From assembly GCA_943704415.1 (NCBI GenBank), contig CALSCO010002237.1, positions 1-64,000 of the forward strand: 64,000 nucleotides of DNA, in the 5' to 3' direction. The stretch is from Parvularia atlantis. Lineage: Eukaryota; Opisthokonta; Rotosphaerida. Position 1 is the stretch's first letter. Each line of letters begins with the position of its first letter. The notes beneath the pieces were generated by a model. That model saw nothing but the letters and a program-made list of their open reading frames with translations, had not been told where the DNA came from and searched no databases. Positions 49,900 through 64,000 of this stretch are shown piece after piece. The translations under genes were made by a program, and so were the position numbers.

Positions 49900-52800
49900 T
49901 CAGCACGAGTGGCCCGGTCGCGGCAGATGCGGCAGCTCTGGCGCGACCGCCTCGAGCCCTGGGCTGACGAGCGCGCCCGCGCGCCACGTGAGCAGCTCGG
50001 TGCCGCCGTTGACGTAGGTCAGCTTGCCCTTGCCAACCTGCAATGCTGCGCGTGTCAGCGTCGCGCACACCAGCGGCTCATCCCGGCGCTCGCCTTCTGG
50101 TCGTGCTGCCACGTGCCCTCATACCGCGTGCCGACCGCCGACGTGAACACGCCCGGCCCGTGTTTCTGCGACCGCCCCGGCTGCTTCAGCGTAGCGCGCG
50201 GCAGTTGCCCAGCGGCGCACTCACCAGGTCCTCCGACCACTGGCCATCGTACTCGCCAGCCTCGGTCACCATCACGCCGCGCCCGTCCTTGCGGTCGTAC
50301 GCCCACTCGCCCGTGTAGCGGCACACGCCGTCCGCGGCCGTCCACGTGCCCGAGCCGTGCCGCTGCACCGCGGCGACATCAGTCGCTGCGCACCGATGCG
50401 CCCGATGACGCATGTGCCGCTGCACCTTGTCGTTCAGGTACGCGCCCTTGTAGACGGACCCGTCGGCGCCAACCTGCACGCCGTCGCCCTCGCGCCGGTT
50501 GTTCTTCCACGCGCCGTCGTACTGCGAGCCGTCGGCACAGGTGAGCGTGCCGGGCCCCTCGCGCTGGGCACATGCGCGTCATCCGTTAGACGATGCAGCG
50601 CCCGACAGGCATGCGGGTGTAAACCTTGCCACGCGCCCACTGCCCGCGGTAGACGTCGCCGTTGACGAACTCCCACGCGCCCTGCCCGTGTGGCACGTCG
50701 CTCTCCCAGGCGCCCTCGTAGCGGTCGCCCCACACGAACGTGCACACGCCTGCGCCCCCTCGCGTCAGCAACCGATCCGCGCCCGATCGGGCGCACCTCG
50801 CCCGTGCCGCTGCCCGAAGCGGAACTCGCCCTCGTACCGGTCCTTGTTGGCGTAGACCAGCACGCCCTCGCCCTCAAACTGGTCGCCGAAGAACCGCCCC
50901 TCGTACCGCTCGCCCGAACGCGCCGCGTAGACGCCGCGGCCGTGGCGCTGCGCGTGCAGCATAAGCACCGCCTCGCACCGGCGCACGCCGCGCGGTACCT
51001 TGTCGTCCTTGAACTCGCCAACGTACGTGCTACCGTCGGCGCAGACGAGCTCGCCGTGCCCGGCGCGCATGTTGTTGCGGAACTCGCCTTGGTACACCTC
51101 GCTCGCCGTCGTCAGCCGGCCCTCGCCGTGCCACTACGCGAGCCGCGCGCGCGAAGCCCTCACTGGGTGCGCTCGCCACACTCCCGCCCGCCGCACACCT
51201 GGTCGTCCTTCCACATGCCGACGTACGAGCTCCCGTTTGCGCACGTGAGTGTGCCGTGCCCGTTCACGCGGTCGTGCTCAAACGTGCCCTCAAACACGTC
51301 CTCGTTCGCAAAGACGATGCGGCCCTGGCGCGGAGGTCACGCGGCCGTCGTACACCGCACCGCGCGCAGCAGGCGCACCCGCCCGGCCTTCTTGCCGTTG
51401 CGCCACTCGCACTCGCACACGTTGCCGTCGACCAGCGTGAGCCTGCCCTGGCCGTCTGGTCACCGCGTCGGGCCGTGAGCGCGGCGAGAGGCAGCGCAGA
51501 CGCACGCACGTGGCAGGTCGTTTTGCCACTGCCCGACGAAGATCTCGCCCGTGTGGTAGGCCATCGTGCCGCTTCCCTGGCACACGTCGTTGAAGAACTC
51601 GCCCTCATAAAATGTCTTGTTGGCCAGCACAAACTGCGGCGGGTCAGCAAACGCGCGCGAGCCCAAACCAGTAACTGCCCGCGCGGCACCTTGCCGTTCC
51701 CGTGCCGCATCGCGTCGTACCAGTCGCCGATATAGAAGCTGCCATCGCGGTACTGGTACTGCCGGCCGCGACGCACGGCTGACGGCCCGCCGCACCGTCA
51801 GCCTCGCCCCGCACACGCCAGCACTGCACCACGCACTGATGTCGCTCTCCATCACGGCGAGGAAGTCGGCGATGCCCTTGCGGATCGCGTTGAGCCACAG
51901 CTTCTTGTTGGACAGCGAGCCAAAGTAGACACGGTAGGGACGCTCGGGCGTGTAGATCTCGATCGCATCCTCGGTTGCTGGCGCCGCACAGACAGCGTGA
52001 GGCGCGGCGCCGGCCACCACAACGTGTGGGCGCACTCGTCTGCGGGTCGAGGTCCTCAAGGTCCTCCAGCCAGATCGTGCCCAAGTCGAGCACGACGCGC
52101 ACCTCGTAGACCTTGCTCTGCACAGCGGCGCAGTCAGCCTGCACGACGCGCGCAACGACGGCGCCGCGCGCGCCTCGTTGCGCTCGGCAAAGACGAGGAT
52201 GTCGTTGAAGAGCACGCACTGGAACTTCTTCTTGGGCGTGATGAGCGACACAGGCCCCTCGCGCTGCAGGATGCGCGAGCCGTTCTCGAGGGCCTGGCGG
52301 GGAGGCCGCACCGTCAGGCGCCATTGCGACATAGGCGAGCGGGCGCGCGACACCTGCAGCCCCGAGATGTTTTTCTTGAGGTCGCTCATCTTCTTCATGT
52401 TTTCGTGCTCGCGGATCGAGTTGTTGACGTACTCGGCCAGGTCGCGGAACCTGGTCGCGTGCGCGCGCGCGGCTCGTCAGCGTCGGCGACGGAGCGCACT
52501 AATACCGTCGCACTTCTCAAACGTCTGCTGCAGCGCCGCCGCGTCCGGGTGGTCCTCTGACGTCTTCTCAACGAGCTCCTGTTGCCGCGGGCGAGTAAGC
52601 ATCGTCAGCAGGCGCCGGCGGTGCGCACCTTGAACAGCAGCATGTAGCGCGGGATGCGCTGCACGGGCGTGATGAGCAGCGAGGGTAGACGCAGGCCGCC
52701 GCAGCGCGGGTGCGATGTGCGCTCCTGTGCGCGCGACGGCGTGAGCCGACCGGCTGCGGTTGGGCCACGCCGCGGCGCGCACGTCGAGAAAGTCCTTAAA

Positions 52801-53952
52801 TTCCTTGCGCTTGCGCTCCAGGCGCTGGATCTCCTGGATGGCCGAGTCAAAGTTGTTGCAGTAGATGGTATACATTGACAGCTTGTGGACCTGCAGCGCG
52901 GCTCAGCACCCGCGGTTGCGCCGGCCCAAAGCGGGCGCGCACCATGTCCAGGAACAGCTCAGCGACGAGGTGCTCGTGCGGGTTGTCGGCCGACCATGTC
53001 GCGAGGCGCGCGCCCAGCTTCTGCGGGCGCCGCGACGCGCTTCAGCTGACAGCGCCCGCGCCCGCCCCTTGTGCACCGCACGCGTAGCAGGTCGCCGTTG
53101 AGCTCGCGGATCATCTCTATGTTGGAGAAGATGGCCTGGACCTGCGACGTCTGCAGCAGGTCGGCGTTGGCCCGCAGCGGCTGCAAGAACACCTGCGGCG
53201 GGGCGCAGATGAGCTGCTGCACGCACGCGCAACAAGGCTGGGCTCACCTCGACGACCGTATCGAGCGTCTGCACGTACGTCTGCTCGGTCATGTACACCT
53301 CCATGACAACCTGCGCGCGCGCGCGTCAGCTGGCCGGGCGGCGACAGTGCCCACGGCCATGTGCACCTTGGACCGCGCGTCGGTCGGGAAGGTGGCCGCG
53401 TTGGGCTTGGCGTACACGGCGAGATCCGCGCTCTGCTGCTGCTGCTGCTGCTGCTGCTGTGGGTGCGCACGGCCGTGAGCGGAAGCGCCACGTTGCGGCG
53501 TCGTGCCGCACCGCGCTCAGCTGGTAGAACGCAGCGGTCCGGGCTTTGCGCGCGAGCTGCGAGCGCATCGACGCAAACACGGCCGTGCCGCGGCGCCCGG
53601 ACGGTGCCGCGGTCGCTGTGCAGCGCGCACGCGTGAGGGCCAGCAGGGCCGGCAGACTGTGCTTCGTGCCGCACCCGTCAGCGTGGTGCTCTCGACCTGG
53701 CCCTCGGCCGGCGGCGCGACGACGATGCCGTCCGCGCGGCGGAAGTGGCTGCGGCGGCGGGGTTGACGCGCGCGTCAAACGCGGCAGCGCGCGGTCTCGG
53801 CGCCGCGCCGCACCGCGACTTCTTGGCCCGCACCGAGCCCGCGCCGGTGTCTTTCGGCGGCAGGGGCAGTGTCTGCTGCGCCGTGTCCTGCACGCGACAC
53901 AGCGGTGAGCGCGCGGACGCGACGTCGCGCTTCGACGCACATCCGGGTCCAT
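49900..53952 (-). CDS. RhoGEF with DH, PH and a long C-terminal MORN-repeat array
   Basis: Predicted exchange factor for a Rho-family GTPase. From ATG 53952 (MDPD, spliced to DTAQQTLPLPPKD) a disordered Ser/Gln region leads to the DH domain: VVMEVYMTEQTYVQTL (CR1), QVQAIFSNIEMIRELN, VHKLSMYTIYCNNFDSA and the CR3 segment LLITPVQRIPRYMLLFK. A PH domain follows (GPVSLITPKKKFQCVLFNDIL, IEIYTPERPYRVYFGS, KKLWLNAIRKGIADFL). The remaining third consists of MORN repeats such as DGSFYIGDWYDAMRHGNGKV, YEGEFFNDVCQGSGTM, YVGEFKDD, YEGRFFGDQFEGEGVLVY and YEGAWESDVPHGQG, at least a dozen. There is no VPS9 or RCC1 module, unlike alsin (ALS2). About 15 introns. A CAG repeat abuts one 3' splice site. Confidence 0.88.
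53433..53459. repeat. (CTG)9 trinucleotide repeat (CAG in the transcript) at a splice acceptor
   Basis: On the minus strand nine CAG triplets follow directly after the intron end and encode Gln before SADLAVYAKPN. Because each CAG can serve as an acceptor, the exact exon start is ambiguous by multiples of three. Confidence 0.85.
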
Positions 53953-54055
53953 CAGCACGGATCCTGACAGCTCGAAGTTGTGCTCGATCGTCGTGGACGG
54001 CTCCTTCCGAGCTCGCACACAATACCATACAAGCAAAAACAAACGCGCCGCGCCG

Positions 54056-56569
54056 TCACAGCGGCACGATCGCCTCGACGGGCCGCCGGCACACGCCGCA
54101 CACCTGCTGCGACTGCGCACAGCGCATGCACGCCGCGGCGTGGTCGCACGGCACAAATCGCGTCGCGGCCGGCTCGTTGCTGCGCGCGCGTTCAGTTCGT
54201 GTCGGAAGCAGGCACAGGGCGGGGCACACCAGACGCGGCAGCGCCACGGGCGGCCGTTGGGCGACGTGCGGGGCGCACCGCCCGGCGACACCTGTACGCG
54301 CAGTCCCGTCAGCCGATCCGCGCAGCAGCGCGCGGCCCGCAAACGCACGTAGCCGTCGTGCAGCTCCATGCCGGGCTCGGGTCCCATCGCGTAGTACGGC
54401 ATCGGCTGGTAGAACGCGGGCATGTACGTCGGGCCGTAGGCGACGTAGGGCACGCCTGCGCCGCCCGGGATGCTATACATTTGGCTGCGTAACGGGTCGC
54501 TGTCAGCTCACGCCCCACACGGCTCTTTACTGGCACACGTACCGCATGTACATAGTGTGTACATATGCGGCCGCGGCCGCGTTGACGTCGTACGCCTCGG
54601 GTGGCGCGTACATGGGCTCGGCGATCCCCGGGTTGGCCAGCGCGCCGCTCTGCGCAGGCAACACCGGTGCGGCTTCGACGGGCTCGGCTACAACATGTGC
54701 CTAGGCACGCATCTCAGTCACGGCGTGCGATGCCGCGGAAGGCGCACACCACCGCGGGCGGCGCAGGCTCGTCAATGACATCGTACAGGCCGAGCAGCTG
54801 GCCCGCGGCGATCTCCTCGACCTCGGCGCTGTCCTCTGTCGCCTGCAGTGCGCACGCGGGGCGCGCATGCTGAGCCGTGCGCTCTGCCTGCACGCGCGGC
54901 CGGCGTGGCGCACGTCATTGATCGGCAGATCCGCGCCGAGGCTGGCCTTGATCACCTCGATTGCGACCTGCTTGCTGTTGGCGGGCGCGCGGCTGTGTCA
55001 GCGAGGCAAACGCGGGGCGGCAGGCGGCGTGAGCGCGCACATCTTCAGCCACTGGACGGCGATGAAAAACTGGTCCGGCTGCTCGGCCGGGACGGGCGCG
55101 GCGCCGCTGTACACCTGGGCGTAGCCAAGCACGGCGGTCCTTGTGTCAGTGCAGCAGATAATGTACACTTGCAGCTTGTTCTGTCGAGCGGGCGCCGTGT
55201 GCGTCAGCCCGGGCCCTCGGCGTGTCGCACGCGCCACCCAGGGCGCACATTGAGCGCGGCGCTGATCCGCGCCGCGGCCTTGGCTGACACCGTCCACAAG
55301 CTCGAGCCAGCCGAGCGCGCGAGCGTCTCCGCGTCGGTGAGGTTGCATAGGTACAGCGCACTCGGGCGCGCATCGCCCGGCGTGGCGGGCGCGCTCGCGG
55401 TCAGGGGCTGTGCGGGCCGGAGCGGCTGTGCGGGCCGGAGCGGCTCCTGTGCTGGCGCGTTTTAGCGGCTGCTCACGCGCTGTGTCTGCGCGCGCGCACC
55501 CGGCTCTTGCGCGGATCCGGGTGCACGTCTGTCGGCTCGCGGCGCGGCCGCACGACCAGGTTCTTGCCGCGGTACTCTGTCGCGGACGGGTGAGCAACGC
55601 GCCGTCGCACGTTGGTACGCGACGCACCGCGGTCGTGCACGGCCACAACGGCGAGCATCGCCGACGCCTCATCTGCAAAGTTGACAAAGGCACACTTGTG
55701 CTTGTGGCGGACGAAGATGTTCTGCGGCCCAGCGGCGTCAGCGCCCGCGCATGAACATATTGGCAGCGGCGCACGATGTAGCTCTGCCCGCGGAAGAGCA
55801 TCTCGAGCTCCTCGTGCGTCACATTCTCGGGCAGGTTGCCGACCCAGAGCGCGAAGGTGGTCGACGTGCGCCGCGGTCCGAGCAGGCCACTCGCGCCTGC
55901 GGGCAACGCGGCGTCATAATGTGCACCGCGCAACTGAACCAAACGAAACGAAAACGCACGCGCCGCGGGCGGAGCGCCGAGGAGCACCGGGTACGCGGCG
56001 TAGCCGTAGCCGGCGCTCGGGTTGGGCGCGTAGTACGGCACATACGGTCCGGGCGGGTACACGCCGTAGATGGGCGCCGAGAGCGGCGCGGACAAGGGGC
56101 TGTGGCTAACCGCAGTGTGAACGGACGCGCGACGGTCTGGTGCGCACGCCGTAAGCGAGAATGGTCACTGCAAACGCAGCCAACCACGCAATCGCGCACC
56201 ACGTCGTGCGGCGGCGGGCGGCCCGGCCAGGCCGCTGTCGACCGAGTTTGAACGCGCGGAAGTGGCGAGCGGGACTTTGACTTCGGCTGGTGCGCCGCCC
56301 GTGTCGCCGCGGAGGTCGACGCCGCTGTCGCCGCGCGTGTCGCATGCGACGCGCTCGCTCGCCGGCGGCTTCGATGGGCCGTCGAGCACGGGGACGGGGT
56401 TGGTGCTGCTGGCGGCAGCGTGTGCTCGGTTCAGCAAAGGTCCAAGGGCGGCATGAAACACCTGCCAGGGGCGTCCATACGCGCCTCACCCGCGCCCCCC
56501 TCCCTCGCTGCGCACGCGCGACGCGGGGACGCACCTGGACGCGCTCATGACCGCCGCCGCGTAGGGCAT
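54056..56569 (-). CDS. RRM protein with C-terminal RING-like zinc motif
   Basis: Possibly an RNA-linked E3 ubiquitin ligase. I start it at 56569 (MPYAAAVMSAS, spliced to STNPVPVLDGPSKPP). A GTGCGCG intron (about 56142-56204) then joins GPPAAARR to DRRASVHTAVSHSP in phase, leading into a Pro/Tyr-rich part (GVYPPGPYVPYYAPNPSAGYG). The RRM has RNP2 FALWVGNLPENVTHEELEML and RNP1 KCAFVNFADEASAMLAVVAV. The middle includes ALYLCNLTDAETLARS and FFIAVQWLK, then QVAIEVIKASLGADLP. The C-terminus has ATRFVPCDHAAACMRCAQ and VCGVCRRPVEAIVPL, a C3HC4-like RING half; the first Cys pair is uncertain because an intron call there is ambiguous. About nine introns. Confidence 0.62.
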
Positions 56570-57305
56570 CGCACGGTGCGCACGGGACAGGCCGGTCGGC
56601 GGGGTGGTGGGCGAGGGAGCGACGCTCACGCTGTTGCTGCTGGGCGACGTGCACACGACCGCGCCGCGCGGCGGTCAGACCGACGGGGCAGCGCGTGCGC
56701 GGCGCGGAAGGAGGGCCGGAGCGAGCGAGCGCGACCGCGCGGCAGGGCGAAGGACGCAGAGTCACTGGGTGGTGAGCAGCGCGTCGCGCGCGGTCCCAGC
56801 CAACGATCCCCGGGCCGGCGCCCGCGCGCACACGGCTCCAGCAATAGCCGCGCGCAAGGTGGCCGGCGGTTCGGCACGCGCGGAAATGAGCGTGCCGGGG
56901 GCGAGCGCGCACAGCCCACGGGGTCGAACCTACAGAGGCGCGAAGAAAAAGACTTACGCTGACGGCATGAACGGCCGGGGTTGCGATCATCGAACCTTTC
57001 CTGGAACGATGGTTGCGCGGACACGTGACCGGCCGCACATCGGACGTCGCCGAGGCCGCAGCTCGGACGCCGGAGCGCCGGCGTGTCAACGGGCCGCTGC
57101 CCCGCAAGCCGCCGCGTCCCGCGCACCCATCCGATCGCCCCGATCGCAGGTCTGTGCGGGTGGGGCGTCACATACCCGCCGCACAAGCTTTTTCGTTTTG
57201 CGCGCGCGTCGTGGCACGGCGCGCTGCGGACACATGCAGCTCTATGGCTGATGCCGATCCTCACTTTCCGACCCCCCCGCCACCGCGTGAGCCCGCACGA
57301 CCCGC
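56570..57305. other. Longest intergenic region, no gene seen
   Basis: 736 bases between the RRM-RING start and the TRAP-alpha stop, both on the minus strand. Open frames here are GC-driven and show no domain. It has an imperfect hairpin at 56986-57013 (11-base arms with two A-A mismatches, 6-base loop) and a purine-rich patch at 56940-56952. It may hold the RRM gene's promoter and long 5' UTR, or an unrecognised noncoding RNA. Confidence 0.4.
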
Positions 57306-58631
57306 TCATCGCTTGCGCGCCTTGGTCGACGGCGACGTCGCGAGGTTCTGCGCGGGGATCCACTGCATGTCGACCTCCTGCCGGCGCGGCGAGGCGCATG
57401 AGCCAGGCTGATGCGCGCACGCGGAGAAGACAGGCGCCGCACATCGTTCTTCGACGTGCCCGTCTCGGGCTTGCTCGACGCCTTGCCCGACGAGCCCGAG
57501 GCCGACGACGACGAGGCCGCCGACGAGCGCCCGCCGCGCGCGAGACGCTGCAGCGCGCGCCGCCGCCGCTGTTGAGTGCGCACATGCAGTGCGGCGGCGC
57601 GTGCGGCACACACACACCTTGGCGAAGAACGTGTTGTAGATGAAGTAGCCCGCGCCGGCCACGACCGCCGCGCTGAAGATGTAGAGGAAGAGCGCCTGAA
57701 GGTCGAACGTGCGCACGGGGTCGACGAGGTTGACCGTGCCGTTGAAGGCGACCATCTGGAAGTACTTGTTCTCCTGCGCGCGCGCGGCCCGTCGCCGTCA
57801 GGGTGTTCGGCGCGGCACGGCACGGTCGCACGCCGCACGCACCGGGACCTCGAACGTGAGCAGCACGACCAGGCCGACGTCGAGCGGCTGGAAGACGGGG
57901 CCGATGGGGATGCGGTAGCTGACCGTGGCCTGCTCGCCGCCCTCAATCACGACGTCGTACTTGTACACGGTGAACTGCGCCGGCGACGGGCGGCGGCTCA
58001 GCGCGGAGCGCTTGCCGCGTGCGGACGAGCGAGCGAGCGCGCACGTTCTGGAGCACTTGCGTCATGTCCTGCGGATAGCGGAACGAGGCCTCGACCGTGC
58101 GGACGATGAGCGTGCCCTCGGCCGTGTTGGTCACGCCCACCAGCACTTCGGTATACTTGCCAGACTCGATGTCTGGGCGCGCACGCGCGGAAACCGTGAG
58201 CGCGCTGTGTGTGCGTGCTGTGTGTGTGTGTGCGGGCGTGCGCGCACTGAGGAAGGGCGCCTCGGGGAAGAGGTAGGTCAGCTTGGTGTTGTAGGGGCCG
58301 GCCGCGGTTGGATCGAACGAGCCCGGTGGCGCGCCATCGTCGGCCGCCTTCCCGCCGCCCGAGTACGTCCTGTCGCGTTGCCTGCCCGTCAGCGGCCCGT
58401 CGCGTCGCCGCAAGGAAAACCACAAGGCCGCACCGGTCGAGGTTCTCGAACACCTCGGCGACGTCCGGGTCGTCCACGTCGTCGACGTCGCCGTCCGCCT
58501 GCGCGCGCACTGGCGGCACGTGCGTGCGCGCGTTGTCAGGGCGCGCGCTCGCCGCGCGAGCCGCGCACGCCCGCACCGCTCGCCGCCGCGCTCAGCAGCA
58601 GCACGGCCGTCAGCGCCAGCCACGTCTTCAT
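57306..58631 (-). CDS. SSR1: Translocon-associated protein subunit alpha (TRAP-alpha)
   Basis: ER membrane subunit that assists Sec61 translocation. Start at 58631: signal peptide MKTWLALTAVLLLSAAASGAG. An acidic luminal stretch follows (DGDVDDVDDPDVAEVFENLD), typical of TRAP-alpha. The luminal domain has NTKLTYLFPEAPFLS, YTEVLVGVTNTAEGTLIVRT, VEASFRYPQDMTQVLQN and VSYRIPIGPVFQPLDVGLVV, with NGTVNLVDP. The single membrane helix is FLYIFSAAVVAGAGYFIYN. The cytosolic tail ends VDMQWIPAQNL and then KARKR; VDMxWIP is the conserved C-terminal signature. About six introns. Its start is 264 bases from the EAF1 ATG on the other strand. Confidence 0.93.
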
Positions 58632-58895
58632 GCTAGAAGCTTCGAGAGCGTTCGAAAATGGCGGCCAGCTCGTCGCCTGTGCTTCGCTTGTGTGGCCGGG
58701 CGGCGTGCGCGGCTCGCGCGGCCGCGCGGGTGGGCGATGGCGCGTGCGGGAACGGGGACAGACAGGCCGGCGTGGCGTGGCCGCGTGCGATCGACACGAT
58801 GCGACCTGCCCCCCCCACGCGATTGCATGCACGCATCCGGGCGATGAGAAATGCGGGCGCTAACGGTTACGCGCGCGCATCCACCGCAGCCGCGC
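58632..58895. promoter_or_regulatory. 264-base divergent spacer (TRAP-alpha / EAF1)
   Basis: Promoter region by position. No RNA gene or repeat seen; it has a poly-C octamer near 58810 and no TATA word. Confidence 0.4.
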
Positions 58896-63086
<4,191 letters not shown>

Positions 63087-63132
63087 CGCTGTGCATGCAC
63101 GTGTCTCGGCCAATGCACGACATTGCGAGGGC

Positions 63133-63648
63133 TCACTGCTCGGTCGCGGCGGCCTTCTCGATGCGCCGCGCCGCCTCGCGCTTGGCCCACGAGCGAACGC
63201 TGTGCACACACGCACTCAGATGCACGCACACACCGCGCGCGACGGGGCGCACCTCGTGTCCGGCTTGTAGAACAGGCCGACGGACACGAGCACGAACGCG
63301 CCAAAGACGCCGAAGAACATCGGGTACTCCCACCCCTCGAAGACGTACTTCTCGCCCGGCTGCGCTCGTCACGTGCGCGAGTTCAGTCGCCGCCCCGCCA
63401 CGAAGCCCCGCGCCGCGCGCACCTTGAGGCCGAGGAAGTAGCCGTTGGGGCCGTGGCCGTGGCCGTGGTCGTCGTGCTTGTGCTGCGCGCTCTGTCGTGA
63501 GCGGGCGACCGGCAGTGTCACGCAACCCGCGCACCTCGCCCGCCGCCGCCCCGGCCGCCGGCGCCGCGCCCGCGAAGCCCCGCCGCGGCCCCGCGACGCC
63601 GCCGCTCTGTGCCGCGCGCCGTGCGATGCCCGCGGCCCTCGAGAACAT
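63133..63648 (-). CDS. NDUFB11: Complex I subunit NDUFB11/ESSS
   Basis: Accessory subunit of the membrane arm of mitochondrial NADH dehydrogenase. The start at 63648 gives MFSRAAGIARRAAQ, an Arg/Ala-rich presequence up to about residue 35. A His-rich segment (HKHDDHGHGHGPNGYFLGLK) precedes the family core GEKYVFEGWEYPMFFGVF, one membrane helix (GAFVLVSVGLF) and the conserved YKPDTS followed by RSWAKREAARRIEKA. Three introns; the total is about 115 residues. FEGWE, YKPDTS and the SWA-REA motif are characteristic of ESSS/NDUFB11. Confidence 0.88.
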   Translation of the reverse strand: MFSRAAGIARRAAQSGGVAGPRRGFAGAAPAAGAAAGEVRGLRDTAGRPLTTERAAQARRPRPRPRPQRLLPRPQGARGAGLRGGAATELAHVTSAAGREVRLRGVGVPDVLRRLWRVRARVRRPVLQAGHEVRPVARGVCVHLSACVHSVRSWAKREAARRIEKAAATEQ

Positions 63649-63724
63649 TCGCGAAGAGATTCGAAGAAAGTCTTTCGGCCATGCTGAGGTGTGCCGCGCC
63701 GCAGTCAGGCGCTTCGGCGCGCTC
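63649..63724. promoter_or_regulatory. 76-base bidirectional spacer (NDUFB11 / presequence gene)
   Basis: Region between ATGs at 63648 (-) and 63725 (+). Both encoded proteins look mitochondrial, which would fit co-regulation; this is inference. Contains ttcgcgaagagattcgaag, an imperfect palindromic stretch near 63649-63668. Confidence 0.45.
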
Positions 63725-64000
63725 ATGGCCTTCGCCGCGCGCGTTGCTTGCCGCAGGCTCACGCAGACGTCGCGCGCGCTTGTGCCCTCCGTCGCGCAGC
63801 CCGGGCGCCTGCTCCCCGTCGTGCTGCGCGGTGCGTGCGTGCGCACGCGTGCGGCCTGTGCGTGAGGCGAGGGGGAAAAGCGCCTGACGCGCCCGGCGAA
63901 CGGCGCACAGACGCCATGCGCACGCAGTCGACCCAGGCCGCGCCCGCCGTGCAGCACGCCGACGACATGGCCGTGCAGACGCACCGCACCAGCGCGGGCG
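63725..64000 (+). CDS. 5' end of a probable mitochondrial protein gene
   Basis: Cut off by the window end. ATG 63725 gives MAFAARVACRRLTQTSRALV, rich in Arg/Ala/Ser and free of acids, then VAQPGRLLPVVLR. A GTGCG-type intron (about 63830-63910, with CTGACGCG and a cgcacag end) splices in phase to DAMRTQSTQAAPAVQ, then HADDMAVQTHRTSAG. This is presequence-like; the mature protein is not visible and I make no functional call. Confidence 0.5.

Noticed and set aside
56106-56260. Apparent C-terminal membrane segment (CAIAWLAAFAVTILAYG) suggesting a tail-anchored protein
   Set aside because: This stretch falls inside a GTGCGCG...CACCAG intron whose removal keeps the RRM-RING gene in phase. Treating it as coding leaves that gene without a start.
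56900-56950. tRNA-like T-arm word (ggttcgaccc on the minus strand)
   Set aside because: Flanking bases do not form a 5-base T stem, and no acceptor stem or anticodon arm could be found around it.

Overview
The window is nuclear DNA from a very GC-rich, gene-dense unicellular eukaryote. Nearly every gene is split by short introns (about 45-80 bases) with a stereotyped GTGCG donor, a CTGAC branch site and a GCGCAG-like acceptor; I count roughly 200 (approximate). Intergenic gaps are tiny. RasGEF, RhoGEF, EAF1-type HSA-SANT and Churchill genes occur together with mitochondrial genes. This suggests a free-living protist, perhaps related to the opisthokont/amoebozoan side of the tree, but the lineage is inference. 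I see no transposon, retroelement, virus-like element, CRISPR array, rRNA or tRNA gene.

Layout. 0-6 kb: 3' end of a DDX3/Ded1 helicase (+), a two-module Golgi-type glycosyltransferase (-), and a small secreted, possibly GPI-anchored protein (-). 6-17 kb: a large RasGEF (-), eIF4E (-) divergent from a coiled-coil WD40 protein (+), and a divergent sphingosine/diacylglycerol-kinase-like lipid kinase (-). 17-30 kb: a large unknown helical protein (-) divergent from mitochondrial bL12 (+), a coiled-coil protein (-) divergent from Churchill (+), replicative DNA ligase with a PIP box (-), LSm5 (-) divergent from METTL26 (+). 29-41 kb: an EF-hand/Ras-association fusion (-) divergent from RUVBL2/Reptin (+), an LRR protein (-) divergent from a P4-ATPase flippase (+). 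41-50 kb: Twinkle primase-helicase (+), an EGF-like membrane protein (+), an SLC49/FLVCR-like transporter (-) divergent from an R3H-SUZ protein (+). 50-64 kb: a DH-PH-MORN RhoGEF (-), an RRM protein with a C-terminal RING-like motif (-), TRAP-alpha (-) divergent from EAF1/Vid21 (+), complex I subunit NDUFB11/ESSS (-) divergent from the 5' end of a probable mitochondrial-protein gene (+).

There is no single pathway cluster, but mitochondrial maintenance genes (bL12m, Twinkle, NDUFB11, a ligase with a possible mitochondrial start) and Ras/Rho signalling genes (RasGEF, RA protein, RhoGEF) recur. The most striking property is organisational: several head-to-head pairs have only 36-46 bases between start codons, and one tail-to-tail pair has 7 bases between stop codons. 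Gene models come from manual splicing by consensus, reading phase and family similarity; exon edges given to the base are those where phase closes, others are approximate.
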